Shown here: positions 6,648-15,671 of the stretch, piece by piece
Layout of the letters: the number at the start of each line of letters is the position of its first letter
Numbering within the stretch: position 1 is the stretch's first letter
Assembly: GCA_963788215.1 (NCBI GenBank)
Contig: CAWBFX010000010.1
Coordinates: forward strand, 620,001 to 684,000
From: AC-32 sp963788215
Lineage (GTDB): Bacteria > Actinomycetota > Thermoleophilia > Gaiellales > Gaiellaceae
Reading direction: 5' to 3'
Length of the DNA stretch: 64,000 nucleotides
Notes under the pieces: model-generated
What the model was told of the DNA's origin: nothing
What the model saw: the letters and a program-made list of their open reading frames with translations, nothing else
The model's database searches: none
Position numbers and translations under genes: made by a program

Positions 6648-9600
6648 GTGAGCCCGCAAGACAAGGCTGTTTACTTCAACGCGGTCCCCCTGCTCGTTGT
6701 GGCGGCGTCGTATCTCTACGTCGCGACCGCGCTCGCCGTGACGCTCTGGCGCGAGCGCGAACGGGTCACGCCCGCCGACCTGGCGGTCGCGTCGATCTTT
6801 CCGGCCGTCGGGATCGCGGCTGCCGTCCTCGGCGGGGTCGTGCTCTACGACCGCTCGACCGTCGGCGACCACGTGTGGCCTGCCTTCGTGGCGTGCTTGA
6901 TCCTGGTCATCCCGGCCCTCGCGTTCCTGCTCCGCGGCCGCGACCGAGAGAACGTCCTGATTGGCACCATCCGCGCCCGCGAGGCGGAAGAGCTCGTCTC
7001 GCTCCGCGACCGCGAGCTCGACACTGTCGCGAGTCTTTCCCGCTCGCTCGCGCGCGCGCAGGAACCGGCCGTCGCGGGTCGCGCGCTGCTGGACGAGATC
7101 CAGAGCCTGCTCGGCAACGAGTTCGCCGCGCTCGCGCTGATCGACGAGGGCGGCCGCGAGGCGCACGGCCTCGTCGCCCGCTTCGGCGCGGACGACATCG
7201 ATTGGTGGGCGGAGATGCGGATCGACCTGCGCAACGAGCCCTCGGGGATCTCGAGCGCGTACTTCGAGGCGGCGCCGGTCTTCGTCTTCGACGTGGAGTC
7301 GTCGCCCCTTGTGAGCCGGCGCCTCGCTGAGGCGGCTGGGGCCAAGAGCGCCGCGTTCGTCCCGCTGACCGTGGACGAGCGCGTGATCGGCGTCCTCGTG
7401 GTCGCAACGACGACGTCGCGGCGCGTGTTCACGCCCGAGGAGCTCCGCCTGATCCAGACGGTCGCAGGCGAGGCCGCGATCGCCCTCGACCGGATGCGGT
7501 CGATGGTCGCGCTCGACGACGCCCTCGACCGGGAGCGGCTGGTCGCAACCATCTCGCGCCGCGTCCGGTCCACGCGCGACCTCGACGAGCTGACCAGTGT
7601 CGCCGTCACCGAGACGGGCCGCGCTCTCGGCGCGTCGCGCTGCTTCCTGCGGCTCGGCGATCCCGACGAAGTGCTCCCGATGGCCGCGGAGTGGTGGGCG
7701 GAAGGGCTCGCGCCCATCGGGGACGGGGCCGAGCGGCTTCCGTTTTCGAACCTCGCCGGGCGCGAGCAGCGGACCGTCGCCGTAGACGACGTTCGCGACG
7801 ACAGCGACATCGCCGGGCGCGAGGCGCATGAGCGGCTCGGGACGCGCGCGGCGCTGGCCATCCCGGTCGTGGCGTTCGACCGGATGCTCGGGGTCCTGGG
7901 ACTCCATCGCCCGGACCCGGTTCCCTGGTCGGAGAGCGACATCGCCCTGGCCGAAGCGGTTGCGCACGAGATCGCCCTCGCGCTCCACATGGCGGGCCTG
8001 CTCGAGGAGAATCAACGGCGGCTCGGCGAGCAGACCGCTCTCCTCCAGGCGGCGCAGGTCGTGACGAGCGAGCTCGAGCTCGACACAGTTCTGCAACGGC
8101 TCGTCGACGAGGTCGCCGGGCTCCTCCAGGCCGAAGCGGTCGACTGCTTCCTGCTCGACTCCGAGCGAGACGTTCTTCGCTGCGCTGCCGTCCACGGCCT
8201 TCCCGACGAGATGATCGGCTTCGAGTTCCCGGCGGATCGCGGTCTCGCCGGGCGCGCGATCGCGCGAGGCCGTTCGGCTCTCGCCGACGACTACAAGCAG
8301 GTTCCCGAGGCCGTCCCGCACGCGGCCTACAAGGGATTCCACAGCGCGATCGTCGCGCCGATGCGCTGGGCCGGCGAGATCAAGGGGGTCCTCGGGGTCG
8401 GCACGCGCGAGCCCTCCCGCCGGCTGACCCGCGCCGAGGGCGAGCTCCTGGAGGCCTTCGCGAACCTCGCCGCACTCGCGCTGCGGAACGCCGAGAGCTT
8501 CGAGGAGCACTCGCGCCAGGCCCGCGTCCAGCGCGGCTTCTACCGGATCGCCGCCGCGCTGGGGGAGCCGGTGTCGCTCGAGGCGACCCTCGATGCGCTG
8601 GCGCAGGCAGCGGCCGAGGCGCTCGGCGGCTCGAGCGCGGCTGTCCTGATGCCGCGCCACGACGACCTGAGGCTTGCCGGCCTCCATTCGCTGGCGGCTC
8701 CACTCGTGCGGTTCCTCGAGAACGGTCTTGGCGACCCGGACGGGCCGTTGCGCTCGGCCGCGCGGCGCGGGCGCGTGCTCGCGGCGCCGAGCCTGAGCTC
8801 CGACGAGCGCTTCGACGAGCAATGGCGCCGCGCGCTCGACGAGTCCGGCTGCCGCGCGCTGCTGGCGGCCCCGGTGGAGACGCCGCGGAGCGACGAGTCA
8901 GCGCTGGTGCTCGTCTTCTTCGCCGAGGAGCGCCGTTTCGCCGACGACGACCTCGAGCTGGCCCGCAACCTCACCGTTGCTGCGCGCGGAGCGCTCGAGC
9001 GAAGCGAGCTCTTCGAGTCGGAGCGCCGTTCGCGCGCCCTTGCGGAGCAGCTCGCGCGAACCAGCAACCTGGTCTCGCCGGATCTCGATCCGGCCGCCGT
9101 GCTCGAGGAGGTCGTCCGCCGGGCGCCGGAGCTGCTCGCGGCCGACGCGGCCGTGCTCCGGCTGCTCGAAGACGACGAGCTCGTCGTGGGTGCCGTCGGC
9201 GGGGACGGCCCCTCTGCCGAGCAGCGTCTGCCCTCGACGGCGCGGCTCGCGGGCGACGCCGTCCAGTCGCGCGCGCCGGTCGCGGTCGCCGATGCCCGCC
9301 ACGACAACCGCCTCCTCCAGGCCGACCCGGTGCTCGCCTCGGGCTACGCGGGTTACCTGGCCGTGCCGCTGATCGGCCCGGAAGGGACCGTACACGGCGT
9401 GCTCTCCGTCTACTCGCACGAGCCGCGCGGGTGGAGCGAGGACGAGACGAAGGCGCTCACCGCATTCGCGACCAACGCCTCCGCCGCGCTTTCCGGCGCC
9501 GAGCTCTATCAGCGCGTCGCGCTCGAACGCGAGCGGAGCCTCGCGATCCTCTCCAACATCGCCGACGGGATCGTCGCCGTCGACCGCGAAGGGGACGTCG

Positions 9601-10571
9601 TGCTCTGGAACCAGGCTGCGGAGGCGATCACCGGCGTTCCCGCGGACGAGGCGCTCGGTCGGGCGCCGCGCGCGGTCTTGCAGCGCGAGCTCGAGTCCCC
9701 GGGCGACGCCCCCGCCGGCGAGCGCCTCGTCTCGATCCGCCGCGGTGCGGAGGAGATCTGGCTCTCGCTGACGGAAGCGGTCATGCGCGACCCGCTGGGC
9801 GCCGTCGCCGGCCGGATCTTCGCCTTCCGCGACATCTCCGCCGAGCGCGTGGTCGAGCAGATGAAGTCGGAGTTCGTCGCCAACGTCTCCAGGGAGCTCA
9901 GATCCCCGCTGACCTCGATCTACGGCTTCGCGGAGACGCTACTGCGTGACGACGTCCTCTTCGGCGAGGAGGAACGGTCCACGTTCCTGGGCTACATCGC
10001 CTCCGAGGCGGGGCGGCTGACCACGATCGTCGACCGGCTGCTCTCGGTCGCGCGGCTCGACTCGGGGGACCTCCAGGTCCACCTGGCCGTGACCGATGTC
10101 TCCTCCGTGGTGAGCGACGTCGTCCGCAACGCGGAGCACACGCTCGGAGGCGGTGGGCACCGCTTCGTGCTCGATCTGCCCTCCGAGCCGCTCGAAGCCG
10201 AAGCCGACCTGGACAAGCTGCGGCAGATCGTCGCCGACCTCGTCGAGAACGCGGTCAAGTACTCGCCGGACGGCGGCACCATCGCGGTCTCGGCCCGGCG
10301 GACCGACGACGGGATCGAGGTCTGCGTGGACGACGAGGGAATCGGCGTGCCCGAGTCCGAGCGGGCTCTCATCTTCAGCAAGTTCTACCGCGCCGATTCC
10401 GACGGGCGCGAGCTCGCGAGCGGCGGCACCGGCCTCGGGCTGTTCATCGCGAAGGAGCTGCTCGAGGCCATGCAGGGCCGCATCTGGATGCGGCAGCGCG
10501 AGGAGCGCGGCTCGAGCTTCGTGTTCGTCCTGCCGGCCGCCGGCGAACGGATTCTGAGCGAACGCGAATGA
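6648..10571 (+). CDS. Membrane-anchored multi-GAF/PAS sensor histidine kinase lacking the phospho-histidine
   Basis: The protein has 1307 residues from GTG 6648 (GGAAGG upstream). Three membrane helices (about 12-34, 44-66, 76-94) are followed by roughly five GAF domains (about 120-950), one PAS domain (about 960-1070; EGDVVLWNQAAEAITG), a HisKA-type helical pair and a HATPase domain (about 1185-1300) with intact N box (DLVENAVKYS), G1 (DEGIGVP) and G2 (GGTGLGL). The H box reads NVSRELRSPLTS: Arg-1082 replaces the histidine expected in SHELRTPL. ATP binding looks intact, autophosphorylation at the usual site does not. The stop overlaps the response regulator start (ATGA), so the two are translationally coupled. 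It may act as a ligand-gated scaffold or phosphatase, or the change may be an error of several bases, which is less likely. Confidence 0.9.
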   Translation: MSPQDKAVYFNAVPLLVVAASYLYVATALAVTLWRERERVTPADLAVASIFPAVGIAAAVLGGVVLYDRSTVGDHVWPAFVACLILVIPALAFLLRGRDRENVLIGTIRAREAEELVSLRDRELDTVASLSRSLARAQEPAVAGRALLDEIQSLLGNEFAALALIDEGGREAHGLVARFGADDIDWWAEMRIDLRNEPSGISSAYFEAAPVFVFDVESSPLVSRRLAEAAGAKSAAFVPLTVDERVIGVLVVATTTSRRVFTPEELRLIQTVAGEAAIALDRMRSMVALDDALDRERLVATISRRVRSTRDLDELTSVAVTETGRALGASRCFLRLGDPDEVLPMAAEWWAEGLAPIGDGAERLPFSNLAGREQRTVAVDDVRDDSDIAGREAHERLGTRAALAIPVVAFDRMLGVLGLHRPDPVPWSESDIALAEAVAHEIALALHMAGLLEENQRRLGEQTALLQAAQVVTSELELDTVLQRLVDEVAGLLQAEAVDCFLLDSERDVLRCAAVHGLPDEMIGFEFPADRGLAGRAIARGRSALADDYKQVPEAVPHAAYKGFHSAIVAPMRWAGEIKGVLGVGTREPSRRLTRAEGELLEAFANLAALALRNAESFEEHSRQARVQRGFYRIAAALGEPVSLEATLDALAQAAAEALGGSSAAVLMPRHDDLRLAGLHSLAAPLVRFLENGLGDPDGPLRSAARRGRVLAAPSLSSDERFDEQWRRALDESGCRALLAAPVETPRSDESALVLVFFAEERRFADDDLELARNLTVAARGALERSELFESERRSRALAEQLARTSNLVSPDLDPAAVLEEVVRRAPELLAADAAVLRLLEDDELVVGAVGGDGPSAEQRLPSTARLAGDAVQSRAPVAVADARHDNRLLQADPVLASGYAGYLAVPLIGPEGTVHGVLSVYSHEPRGWSEDETKALTAFATNASAALSGAELYQRVALERERSLAILSNIADGIVAVDREGDVVLWNQAAEAITGVPADEALGRAPRAVLQRELESPGDAPAGERLVSIRRGAEEIWLSLTEAVMRDPLGAVAGRIFAFRDISAERVVEQMKSEFVANVSRELRSPLTSIYGFAETLLRDDVLFGEEERSTFLGYIASEAGRLTTIVDRLLSVARLDSGDLQVHLAVTDVSSVVSDVVRNAEHTLGGGGHRFVLDLPSEPLEAEADLDKLRQIVADLVENAVKYSPDGGTIAVSARRTDDGIEVCVDDEGIGVPESERALIFSKFYRADSDGRELASGGTGLGLFIAKELLEAMQGRIWMRQREERGSSFVFVLPAAGERILSERE

Positions 10572-11044
10572 GTCTCGACGCCGCGGGTATAGGGACCGAC
10601 GCGACCGTGATGAGGGTCCTGGTCATCGATGACGAAGCGCCGATTCGGCTTCTCTGCCGGGTCAACCTCGAGGCCGAGCAGATGGAGGTGCTCGAGGCCG
10701 GCGACGGCCCGACCGGGCTCGAGAAGGCGCGCAAGGAGGAGCCCGACGTGGTGCTGCTCGACGTGATGATGCCGGGGCTCGACGGCTGGCAGGTAGCCGA
10801 GGAGCTGCTCGGCGACGAGCGGACGCGCTCGATCCCGATCGTCTTCCTGACCGCCCGCGCCGAGGTCCGCGACCGGGCGCGCGGGCTCGATCTGGGTGGA
10901 ATCGACTACGTGACGAAGCCGTTCAACCCGACCGAGCTGGCGCCGCTGATCCGCGAGCTCGTCCACCGCGTCGACTCCGGCGAGCGTGAGGACGTCCGCC
11001 GCGAGAAGATCGCGGAGCTCCGGGACCTGATCGAGCCGAGCTGA
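10568..11044 (+). CDS. Response regulator receiver-domain protein
   Basis: The protein has 158 residues and consists of one receiver domain plus a short C-terminal helix, with no DNA-binding domain. Key residues are present: acidic pair DDE after VLVI, phospho-acceptor in VVLLDVMMPG, switch Thr in FLTARAE and Lys in YVTKPFNP. The ATG at 10568 overlaps the kinase stop by 4 bp; a second in-frame ATG at 10610 sits right at the domain start and may be the real one. It is the obvious partner of the preceding kinase and would pass the signal by protein contact. It ends directly against the opposing CAP gene. Confidence 0.9.
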   Translation: MSLDAAGIGTDATVMRVLVIDDEAPIRLLCRVNLEAEQMEVLEAGDGPTGLEKARKEEPDVVLLDVMMPGLDGWQVAEELLGDERTRSIPIVFLTARAEVRDRARGLDLGGIDYVTKPFNPTELAPLIRELVHRVDSGEREDVRREKIAELRDLIEPS

Positions 11045-11530
11045 TTAGCGGCCGGCGAAGTCGGTCGTGATCAGCACGGCGCCCGGGTAGCCCGAGAAGC
11101 TGCCCCTGCGGACGCCGACGCCGACCGTTCGGTAGCCGGCGTGCAGCAGGTTCGCGCGGTGCTCCGGGCTCGCGAGCCACATGTTGACGATCGAGCGGGC
11201 GCCCCCGAGCGGGCCCGAGCCCCACGCGAGGTTCTCGCCGACCCGCGGAGCGCGAATGCCGGCGCGCCGGATCCGCCGGGCGAATTTGCCGTGGAAGAGG
11301 CTTTGAACCAGCAGCATCCGGCTCGAGTGCCGGCGGGCGGCGCCCTCGAGACGAACGTCGACCCTGAGCGGTCGCAGCCCGTTCTGGGCGCGAACCTCGT
11401 TCATGACACCGAGCAGGGACGTCTCGCGCCGGGTCAGCGACGCCGGGCGCGCCTGCGCGCACAAACAGAGAGCGACGGCGACGGCGGCCGTCAGGATGAG
11501 TACTCGTCGGGGGGCCACGAGCGCGTCCAT
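11045..11530 (-). CDS. Secreted CAP-domain (SCP/PR1-like) protein
   Basis: The protein has 161 residues from ATG 11528-11530. It opens with a signal peptide (basic VAPRRVLI then a hydrophobic core ending near CAQARPAS). The CAP fold follows: RLEGAARRHSSRM, GENLAWGSG and MWLASPEHRANLL, i.e. the family's GEN and HR motifs. Bacterial CAP proteins are extracellular with poorly known roles; the paired His/Glu cavity is only partly visible. GAAAGG just upstream is a ribosome binding site. A similar CAP gene occurs at 24170. A longer in-frame start at 11587 would destroy the signal peptide and is rejected. Confidence 0.85.
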   Translation of the reverse strand: MDALVAPRRVLILTAAVAVALCLCAQARPASLTRRETSLLGVMNEVRAQNGLRPLRVDVRLEGAARRHSSRMLLVQSLFHGKFARRIRRAGIRAPRVGENLAWGSGPLGGARSIVNMWLASPEHRANLLHAGYRTVGVGVRRGSFSGYPGAVLITTDFAGR

Positions 11531-11593
11531 GTAAGCACACCTTTCGGCTGGAAAGCTGTCCGAAAATAGACCTTTTACATCTCGCAAACGACA

Positions 11594-11618
11594 AAGTTGC
11601 CGCTATTAGCGGAAACTT
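11594..11618. promoter_or_regulatory. 25-bp imperfect palindrome between the CAP gene and tRNA-Pro
   Basis: AAGTT-g-CCGCT-ATT-AGCGG-a-AACTT is symmetrical except for one pair, and pairing continues outward with small bulges (AACG..CAA / TTG..CGTT). It overlaps the -35 region of tRNA-Pro and lies about 65 bp upstream of the divergent CAP gene. It could be an operator or a hairpin in the CAP leader. Confidence 0.5.
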
Positions 11619-11644
11619 GCGTTCTGCTAGGCGCCGCCTACACT
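11617..11644 (+). promoter_or_regulatory. Promoter of tRNA-Pro
   Basis: TTGCGT at 11617-11622 and TACACT at 11639-11644 are 16 bp apart, and the tRNA begins 10 bp further on. Confidence 0.6.
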
Positions 11645-11654
11645 GAAAGCGCCT

Positions 11655-11729
11655 CGGGACGTAGCGCAGCCTGGTTAGCGCGCCTGCTTTGGGAGCAGGA
11701 GGCCGGCGGTTCGAATCCGCCCGTCCCGA
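11655..11729 (+). tRNA. tRNA-Pro (TGG)
   Basis: A full cloverleaf of 75 nt: acceptor CGGGACG/CGTCCCG, D stem GCGC/GCGC, anticodon stem CCTGC/GCAGG with loop TTTGGGA (anticodon TGG), T stem GGCGG/CCGCC with TTCGAAT. CCA is not encoded. Confidence 0.95.
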
Positions 11730-11742
11730 CTACGCGTCCTGA

Positions 11743-14700
11743 CTACAGCGGCACGGAAGGCGTCGAGACGACGCCGAGCCGCGCCAGAAGACCCTTCGAC
11801 TCGCGTGCCTCCGCCGAAGAGTCCTCGCCGCGCAGCTCGCGAAGCCGGGCGACCGCCTCGAGCGTGAGCGCGAGCTCGTAGGTCTCGTCGGCGCCGCGGG
11901 CAAGCTCGAGGCTCTCGTCGAGGGCCGCAGCGGCTGTGTCGAGGTCGGCCTTCTGCATCAGGGCGTAACCCCGGATCCGTTGCACGAACGCGTGGTGCAG
12001 GGAGCCTCCGCCTGACTGCTCGATCGCGGCGAGCGCCTGCTCGGCTCCGGCGAGCGCGTCCTCGGTCTCCCGGGCGAGGACGGCGCGCTCCGCGAGCCGG
12101 GCCTCGATCTCGACGACGAGCCCGGCGGCGCTGATCTCCTCCGCGACCTCGCGCGCCTGGTGCAGCAGCTTCCGGGAGTCGTCCAGGCGTCCCTCGCGGG
12201 CGGCGATCCGGCCGAGGTTCGAGAGGGCGTGCGTCAGCAGGTTCCGGTGCCCGGCGTTCTCGAAGACGACGCGCGCGGCGTCCGCATGCTCGGCTGCCGT
12301 GGTCAGGTAGCCCTGGTCGGACTTTACCTCGCCGATGTTGTTCATCATCGTGGCCGCCCCGACGACGTCGCCGATCCGCTCGCGCATCGCCTTGCTGCGC
12401 TCGTAGAGCTCGAGCGCCTCCCGCCAGCGCCCTTCGTAGTACGCGTCCACACCCATGTTGTTCAGGACGTTCGCCTGGCCGAGCAGGTCGCCGAGCTCCG
12501 CGTAGATCGGCAGCGCGAGCCCTCGCAGAGCCGCGCGTTCAGGGCTGCGGTTCGAGATGTAGGCGAGGTGCATCAGGTAGTAGGCGTGCGCGATCGCCCG
12601 GAGGTCGTCCGGAAGCGCCTCGTCGAGCACTCGCTTGCACCAGGCGGCGCCGTCCCCGAACTCGCCCTGGCGGACGCGGACGCCGGCGTAGGCGAGCCCG
12701 AGCTCCGAGCGCATCCTGGCCTCCTCCTCGGGCGCGAGCGACTCGAGTGAGTGGAGACCACGGTCGTACCAGTCCAGCGCCTCCGCGTAGCGGCCGAAGC
12801 GCTCGCGGATCACGCCCTCCTTGTGCAGGAGCCGCGGATGCCCGTCGAGCGCCCGTGCGCGCCCGTACGCCTCCTCGGCGTCCGCGTAGAGGCCGACGAG
12901 CTCGCTGACGTCGCCGAGCGATTCCCAGATCCGCGCGACCTCCTCGTCGGGCAGGTCGAGCTCGGCGCCGACCTGGAGCGCTCTGCGGTAGAAGCCGGCA
13001 GCCTCGACGTTGGCGAACTTCTCCTTGGCCCGCTCGCCGGCCGTGAGCGAGTACCGGTAGGTCTTCTCGCTGTCGCCCGCGTGGAAGAAGTGCAGGGAGA
13101 GCAGCTCGGCGAACTCGCCGCGGCCCTCGTGCTCGAGCCGCTCGTACGCCTCGCCGACCTTCCCGTGCAGCTCGCCGCGCCGCTGGTACGACAGTCCCTC
13201 GTACGCAGCGTCGCGGAAGAGGGCGTGGCGGAAGCGGAACGCGCCGGGCGTGTACGGGTCGCGTTCGATGAACTCGCCCAGACGGTCCCATCCCGCCGCG
13301 TCGGCCAACGCCTCGGGATCGGCCGCGAGCACGTTCGTGACGAGCTCAGCGCTGAAGGTGGCACCGAGGACGGCGGCGTAGCGGAGCAGGGTTCGGTCGC
13401 CTGCCGGAAGCCTGTCGATGCGCGTAGCAACGACGGCCTCGACGCTCTCGGGCAGCGCCTCTTCCTCGGGTGCACGCGACGACGTGGCGAGCTCTTGCAG
13501 GAACAGCGGGTTGCCGCCTGCGCGATCCGCAATGGCGGCGACCTCATGCTGGAGCATCCCCTCGGCGGCCGCCGCGCCGATCAGCTCGCGCGACTCGTCC
13601 GCCGAGAGCGGCTGCAGCTGGATCGTCATCGCCGGAATCGGCGGCACGCCGTCGGCTGCGGAGAAGCCGCCCTCCACGGCTCGGCGGGTGACGCAGATCA
13701 ACCAGGGCTTTCCGGAGACCTGGGTCCCGAGGTGGCGGAGGAGCTCCGACGACGCCTCGTCCATCCAGTGTGCGTCTTCCACGACCAGCAAGGTCGGGTT
13801 CCGAAGGAGGTCGGACAGCAGCTTCTCCATCACGCCGTGGAGCCGGGCCCGCCGGAACGCCGGCTGCAGCTCCTCGACCTCCTGTGTTGGCCCGACCGCC
13901 ACGTCGAGCACGAGGGCGATCAGCGGCAGCCAGGGAAGCAGCTCCGGGTCGAGACGCTCGATCTGGAGCCGAAGGGCCTCGCCCGCGGTCTCGTCGGCGG
14001 GCAGGTCGAGCAGAGCGCGCAGGGTCCCGCGGAACGCGAAATACGGAGTCGAGGCCTCGTACTGCTCGCAGACGGTGGTGAGGCTCACTAGGTCGGGCGC
14101 GCGCTCCTGTAGCTCCGCGACGAGGCGCGACTTGCCCAGCCCGGGCTCGCCGATCAGCTCGACCATGTTCCCGAAGCCCATGCGCACGGGGCCGAGCGCC
14201 GCCGAGACGATCGCCAGCTCGCGCTCGCGGCCGACGAACGGGATGCGCTGCTCGGGGCCCGCTCCCGCGGCCGCGACGGCGGCGACCGTGTGCAGGTCGA
14301 AAGCCGTGACCGGCTCGTCGATCCCCTTCAACCGGAACGGCTCGAGTTCCGTGCTCTCGAAGGTGCTGCGGCAGCGCTCGAGCACGTCCGGCGTCGTGAG
14401 CACCTGGCCCGGCTCGGCCTTCGCCATCAGCCGTGCGGCGAGAGCGGCGGTCTTGCCGAGGATCGTGTACGTCTTGCGGAACGGCGCGCCGACCTCGCCC
14501 GCGAAGACGCGCCCGCGGCTCGCGCCCATGCGCAGCGGCAGCCGGCCGGGCCCGGACGCGATCCCGAGCAGCGTGCGCAGCAGCCGTTCCTCGTCCTCGC
14601 CCTCCGTCTGCGGCGCGCCGGCGACGAGGATCATCTTGGCGCCGTCGGCGTCGATGTCGGTCTCGAGGAAGGTGACGCCGTGCTCGTCGGCCGTGCGTTG

Positions 14701-15549
14701 CGCCGCCACGACGAGCTCCTCGAGAACGGCCGCCGCCTCTTGCGGGCTGGACCCGGCGAGCAACGAGTCGACGCCCCCGAAGTGGACGAAGCCGACGGAC
14801 GCCTGGCGGTGCTCCGGCTCGCTCTCGCCTCCTTCGAGATGCCGGCGAACCGGCCGCGGCACGCACGGGCCGACGTCCACGTCCTCGAAGGGCGGCAGCG
14901 GCGCGACCTCGCCGCTGATTTCAGGCGGCGACTCGAGGAGGCGGCCTCCGTCCCTCGGCGCACCGAAGAGCTCGGCCGGCAGCGTCGCCGCGGTCTCTTC
15001 GCTGACGAGGATCTCGCCCGCCTCGGCCCCGCCTTCCATCTGGACCGTTCGCGTGACGCCGGGGCCGCTGACGAGGAGCTCGCGGTGCGACTCGCCGACG
15101 AGGAAGAAGTCGTACGAGTCGCTGTGGATACCGACGTGCATCCTCAGCGTCACGGGGCCGGCGGAGGTCTCGAGCGGGCCGAGGTCCGCGAGCGCGCGCC
15201 TCATGCCGTAGGCGGCGTCGCCGGCGCGTCCGGCGTGGTCCGGCCCGTTGAAGAAGAGCAGCAGGGCGTCCCCGCCGAACTTGAGCAGCCCACCGCCCGA
15301 GGCGTACCCGACGTCGAGCAGCAGCGCGAACACGCGGTTCATCGTCACGAGGACTTCCTCGGCACCTCGCTTGCCGAGCTCGGCGAGCCGCTCGGACATG
15401 GCCGTGAAGCCGGAGATGTCGACGAACGCGAGCGTGCCTTCCAGCTCGCGGTGGCGAGCCTCGGGAGCCTCGCGCAGCCACTCGACGACGACCCGCGGGA
15501 CGAACGGCGTCAGGTCGACCGCGGGCGAGGCCGTCTCAGATGTCGCCAT
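11743..15549 (-). CDS. Soluble adenylyl cyclase-like protein: two cyclase domains, AAA-type ATPase, TPR array
   Basis: The protein has 1268 residues from ATG 15547-15549 (GGAAGG upstream). Cyclase domain 1 (about 37-200) has FVDISGFTAM with metal Asp-44 and LLKFGGDALL with Asp-94, but its later V-N-x-A-A-R-L segment is degenerate. Cyclase domain 2 (about 247-405) lost the first metal Asp (VGFVHFGG) but keeps YTILGKTAALAARL with Arg-373. The ATPase part has Walker A GEPGLGKS (467-474) and Walker B LLVVEDAHW. From about residue 800 the chain is TPR repeats. This is the architecture of human soluble adenylyl cyclase, with the two cyclase halves complementing each other; bicarbonate or other regulation is possible but not shown. 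It stands alone on the minus strand. Confidence 0.9.
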   Translation of the reverse strand: MATSETASPAVDLTPFVPRVVVEWLREAPEARHRELEGTLAFVDISGFTAMSERLAELGKRGAEEVLVTMNRVFALLLDVGYASGGGLLKFGGDALLLFFNGPDHAGRAGDAAYGMRRALADLGPLETSAGPVTLRMHVGIHSDSYDFFLVGESHRELLVSGPGVTRTVQMEGGAEAGEILVSEETAATLPAELFGAPRDGGRLLESPPEISGEVAPLPPFEDVDVGPCVPRPVRRHLEGGESEPEHRQASVGFVHFGGVDSLLAGSSPQEAAAVLEELVVAAQRTADEHGVTFLETDIDADGAKMILVAGAPQTEGEDEERLLRTLLGIASGPGRLPLRMGASRGRVFAGEVGAPFRKTYTILGKTAALAARLMAKAEPGQVLTTPDVLERCRSTFESTELEPFRLKGIDEPVTAFDLHTVAAVAAAGAGPEQRIPFVGRERELAIVSAALGPVRMGFGNMVELIGEPGLGKSRLVAELQERAPDLVSLTTVCEQYEASTPYFAFRGTLRALLDLPADETAGEALRLQIERLDPELLPWLPLIALVLDVAVGPTQEVEELQPAFRRARLHGVMEKLLSDLLRNPTLLVVEDAHWMDEASSELLRHLGTQVSGKPWLICVTRRAVEGGFSAADGVPPIPAMTIQLQPLSADESRELIGAAAAEGMLQHEVAAIADRAGGNPLFLQELATSSRAPEEEALPESVEAVVATRIDRLPAGDRTLLRYAAVLGATFSAELVTNVLAADPEALADAAGWDRLGEFIERDPYTPGAFRFRHALFRDAAYEGLSYQRRGELHGKVGEAYERLEHEGRGEFAELLSLHFFHAGDSEKTYRYSLTAGERAKEKFANVEAAGFYRRALQVGAELDLPDEEVARIWESLGDVSELVGLYADAEEAYGRARALDGHPRLLHKEGVIRERFGRYAEALDWYDRGLHSLESLAPEEEARMRSELGLAYAGVRVRQGEFGDGAAWCKRVLDEALPDDLRAIAHAYYLMHLAYISNRSPERAALRGLALPIYAELGDLLGQANVLNNMGVDAYYEGRWREALELYERSKAMRERIGDVVGAATMMNNIGEVKSDQGYLTTAAEHADAARVVFENAGHRNLLTHALSNLGRIAAREGRLDDSRKLLHQAREVAEEISAAGLVVEIEARLAERAVLARETEDALAGAEQALAAIEQSGGGSLHHAFVQRIRGYALMQKADLDTAAAALDESLELARGADETYELALTLEAVARLRELRGEDSSAEARESKGLLARLGVVSTPSVPL

Positions 15550-15586
15550 CAGCAGCCCTTCCCGGTACCAGACCTCGTTCGAGACA

Positions 15587-15604
15587 TTGTCGCATGGTTG
15601 ACAA
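15587..15604. promoter_or_regulatory. Palindrome and -35 element between the divergent cyclase and VWA genes
   Basis: TTGTC-gcatggtt-GACAA is an inverted repeat overlapping TTGACA at 15598-15603, a consensus -35 for the plus-strand gene. Its -10 would fall near CAGATT at 15621. A factor bound here could control both genes. Confidence 0.4.
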
Positions 15605-15671
15605 ACTCTAGAAACGGCGTCAGATTTGAGCGAGATTCGGCCGGGGGGAAGCAACGAGGGGAGAGGGAAAC

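Noticed and set aside
6465..8822. 785-residue minus-strand frame opposite the histidine kinase
   Set aside because: Antisense shadow; the kinase domains on the plus strand are clear.
11531..11654. c-di-GMP or other known riboswitch upstream of the CAP gene
   Set aside because: The palindrome does not show the conserved bases of a GEMM-type or other aptamer that I know.
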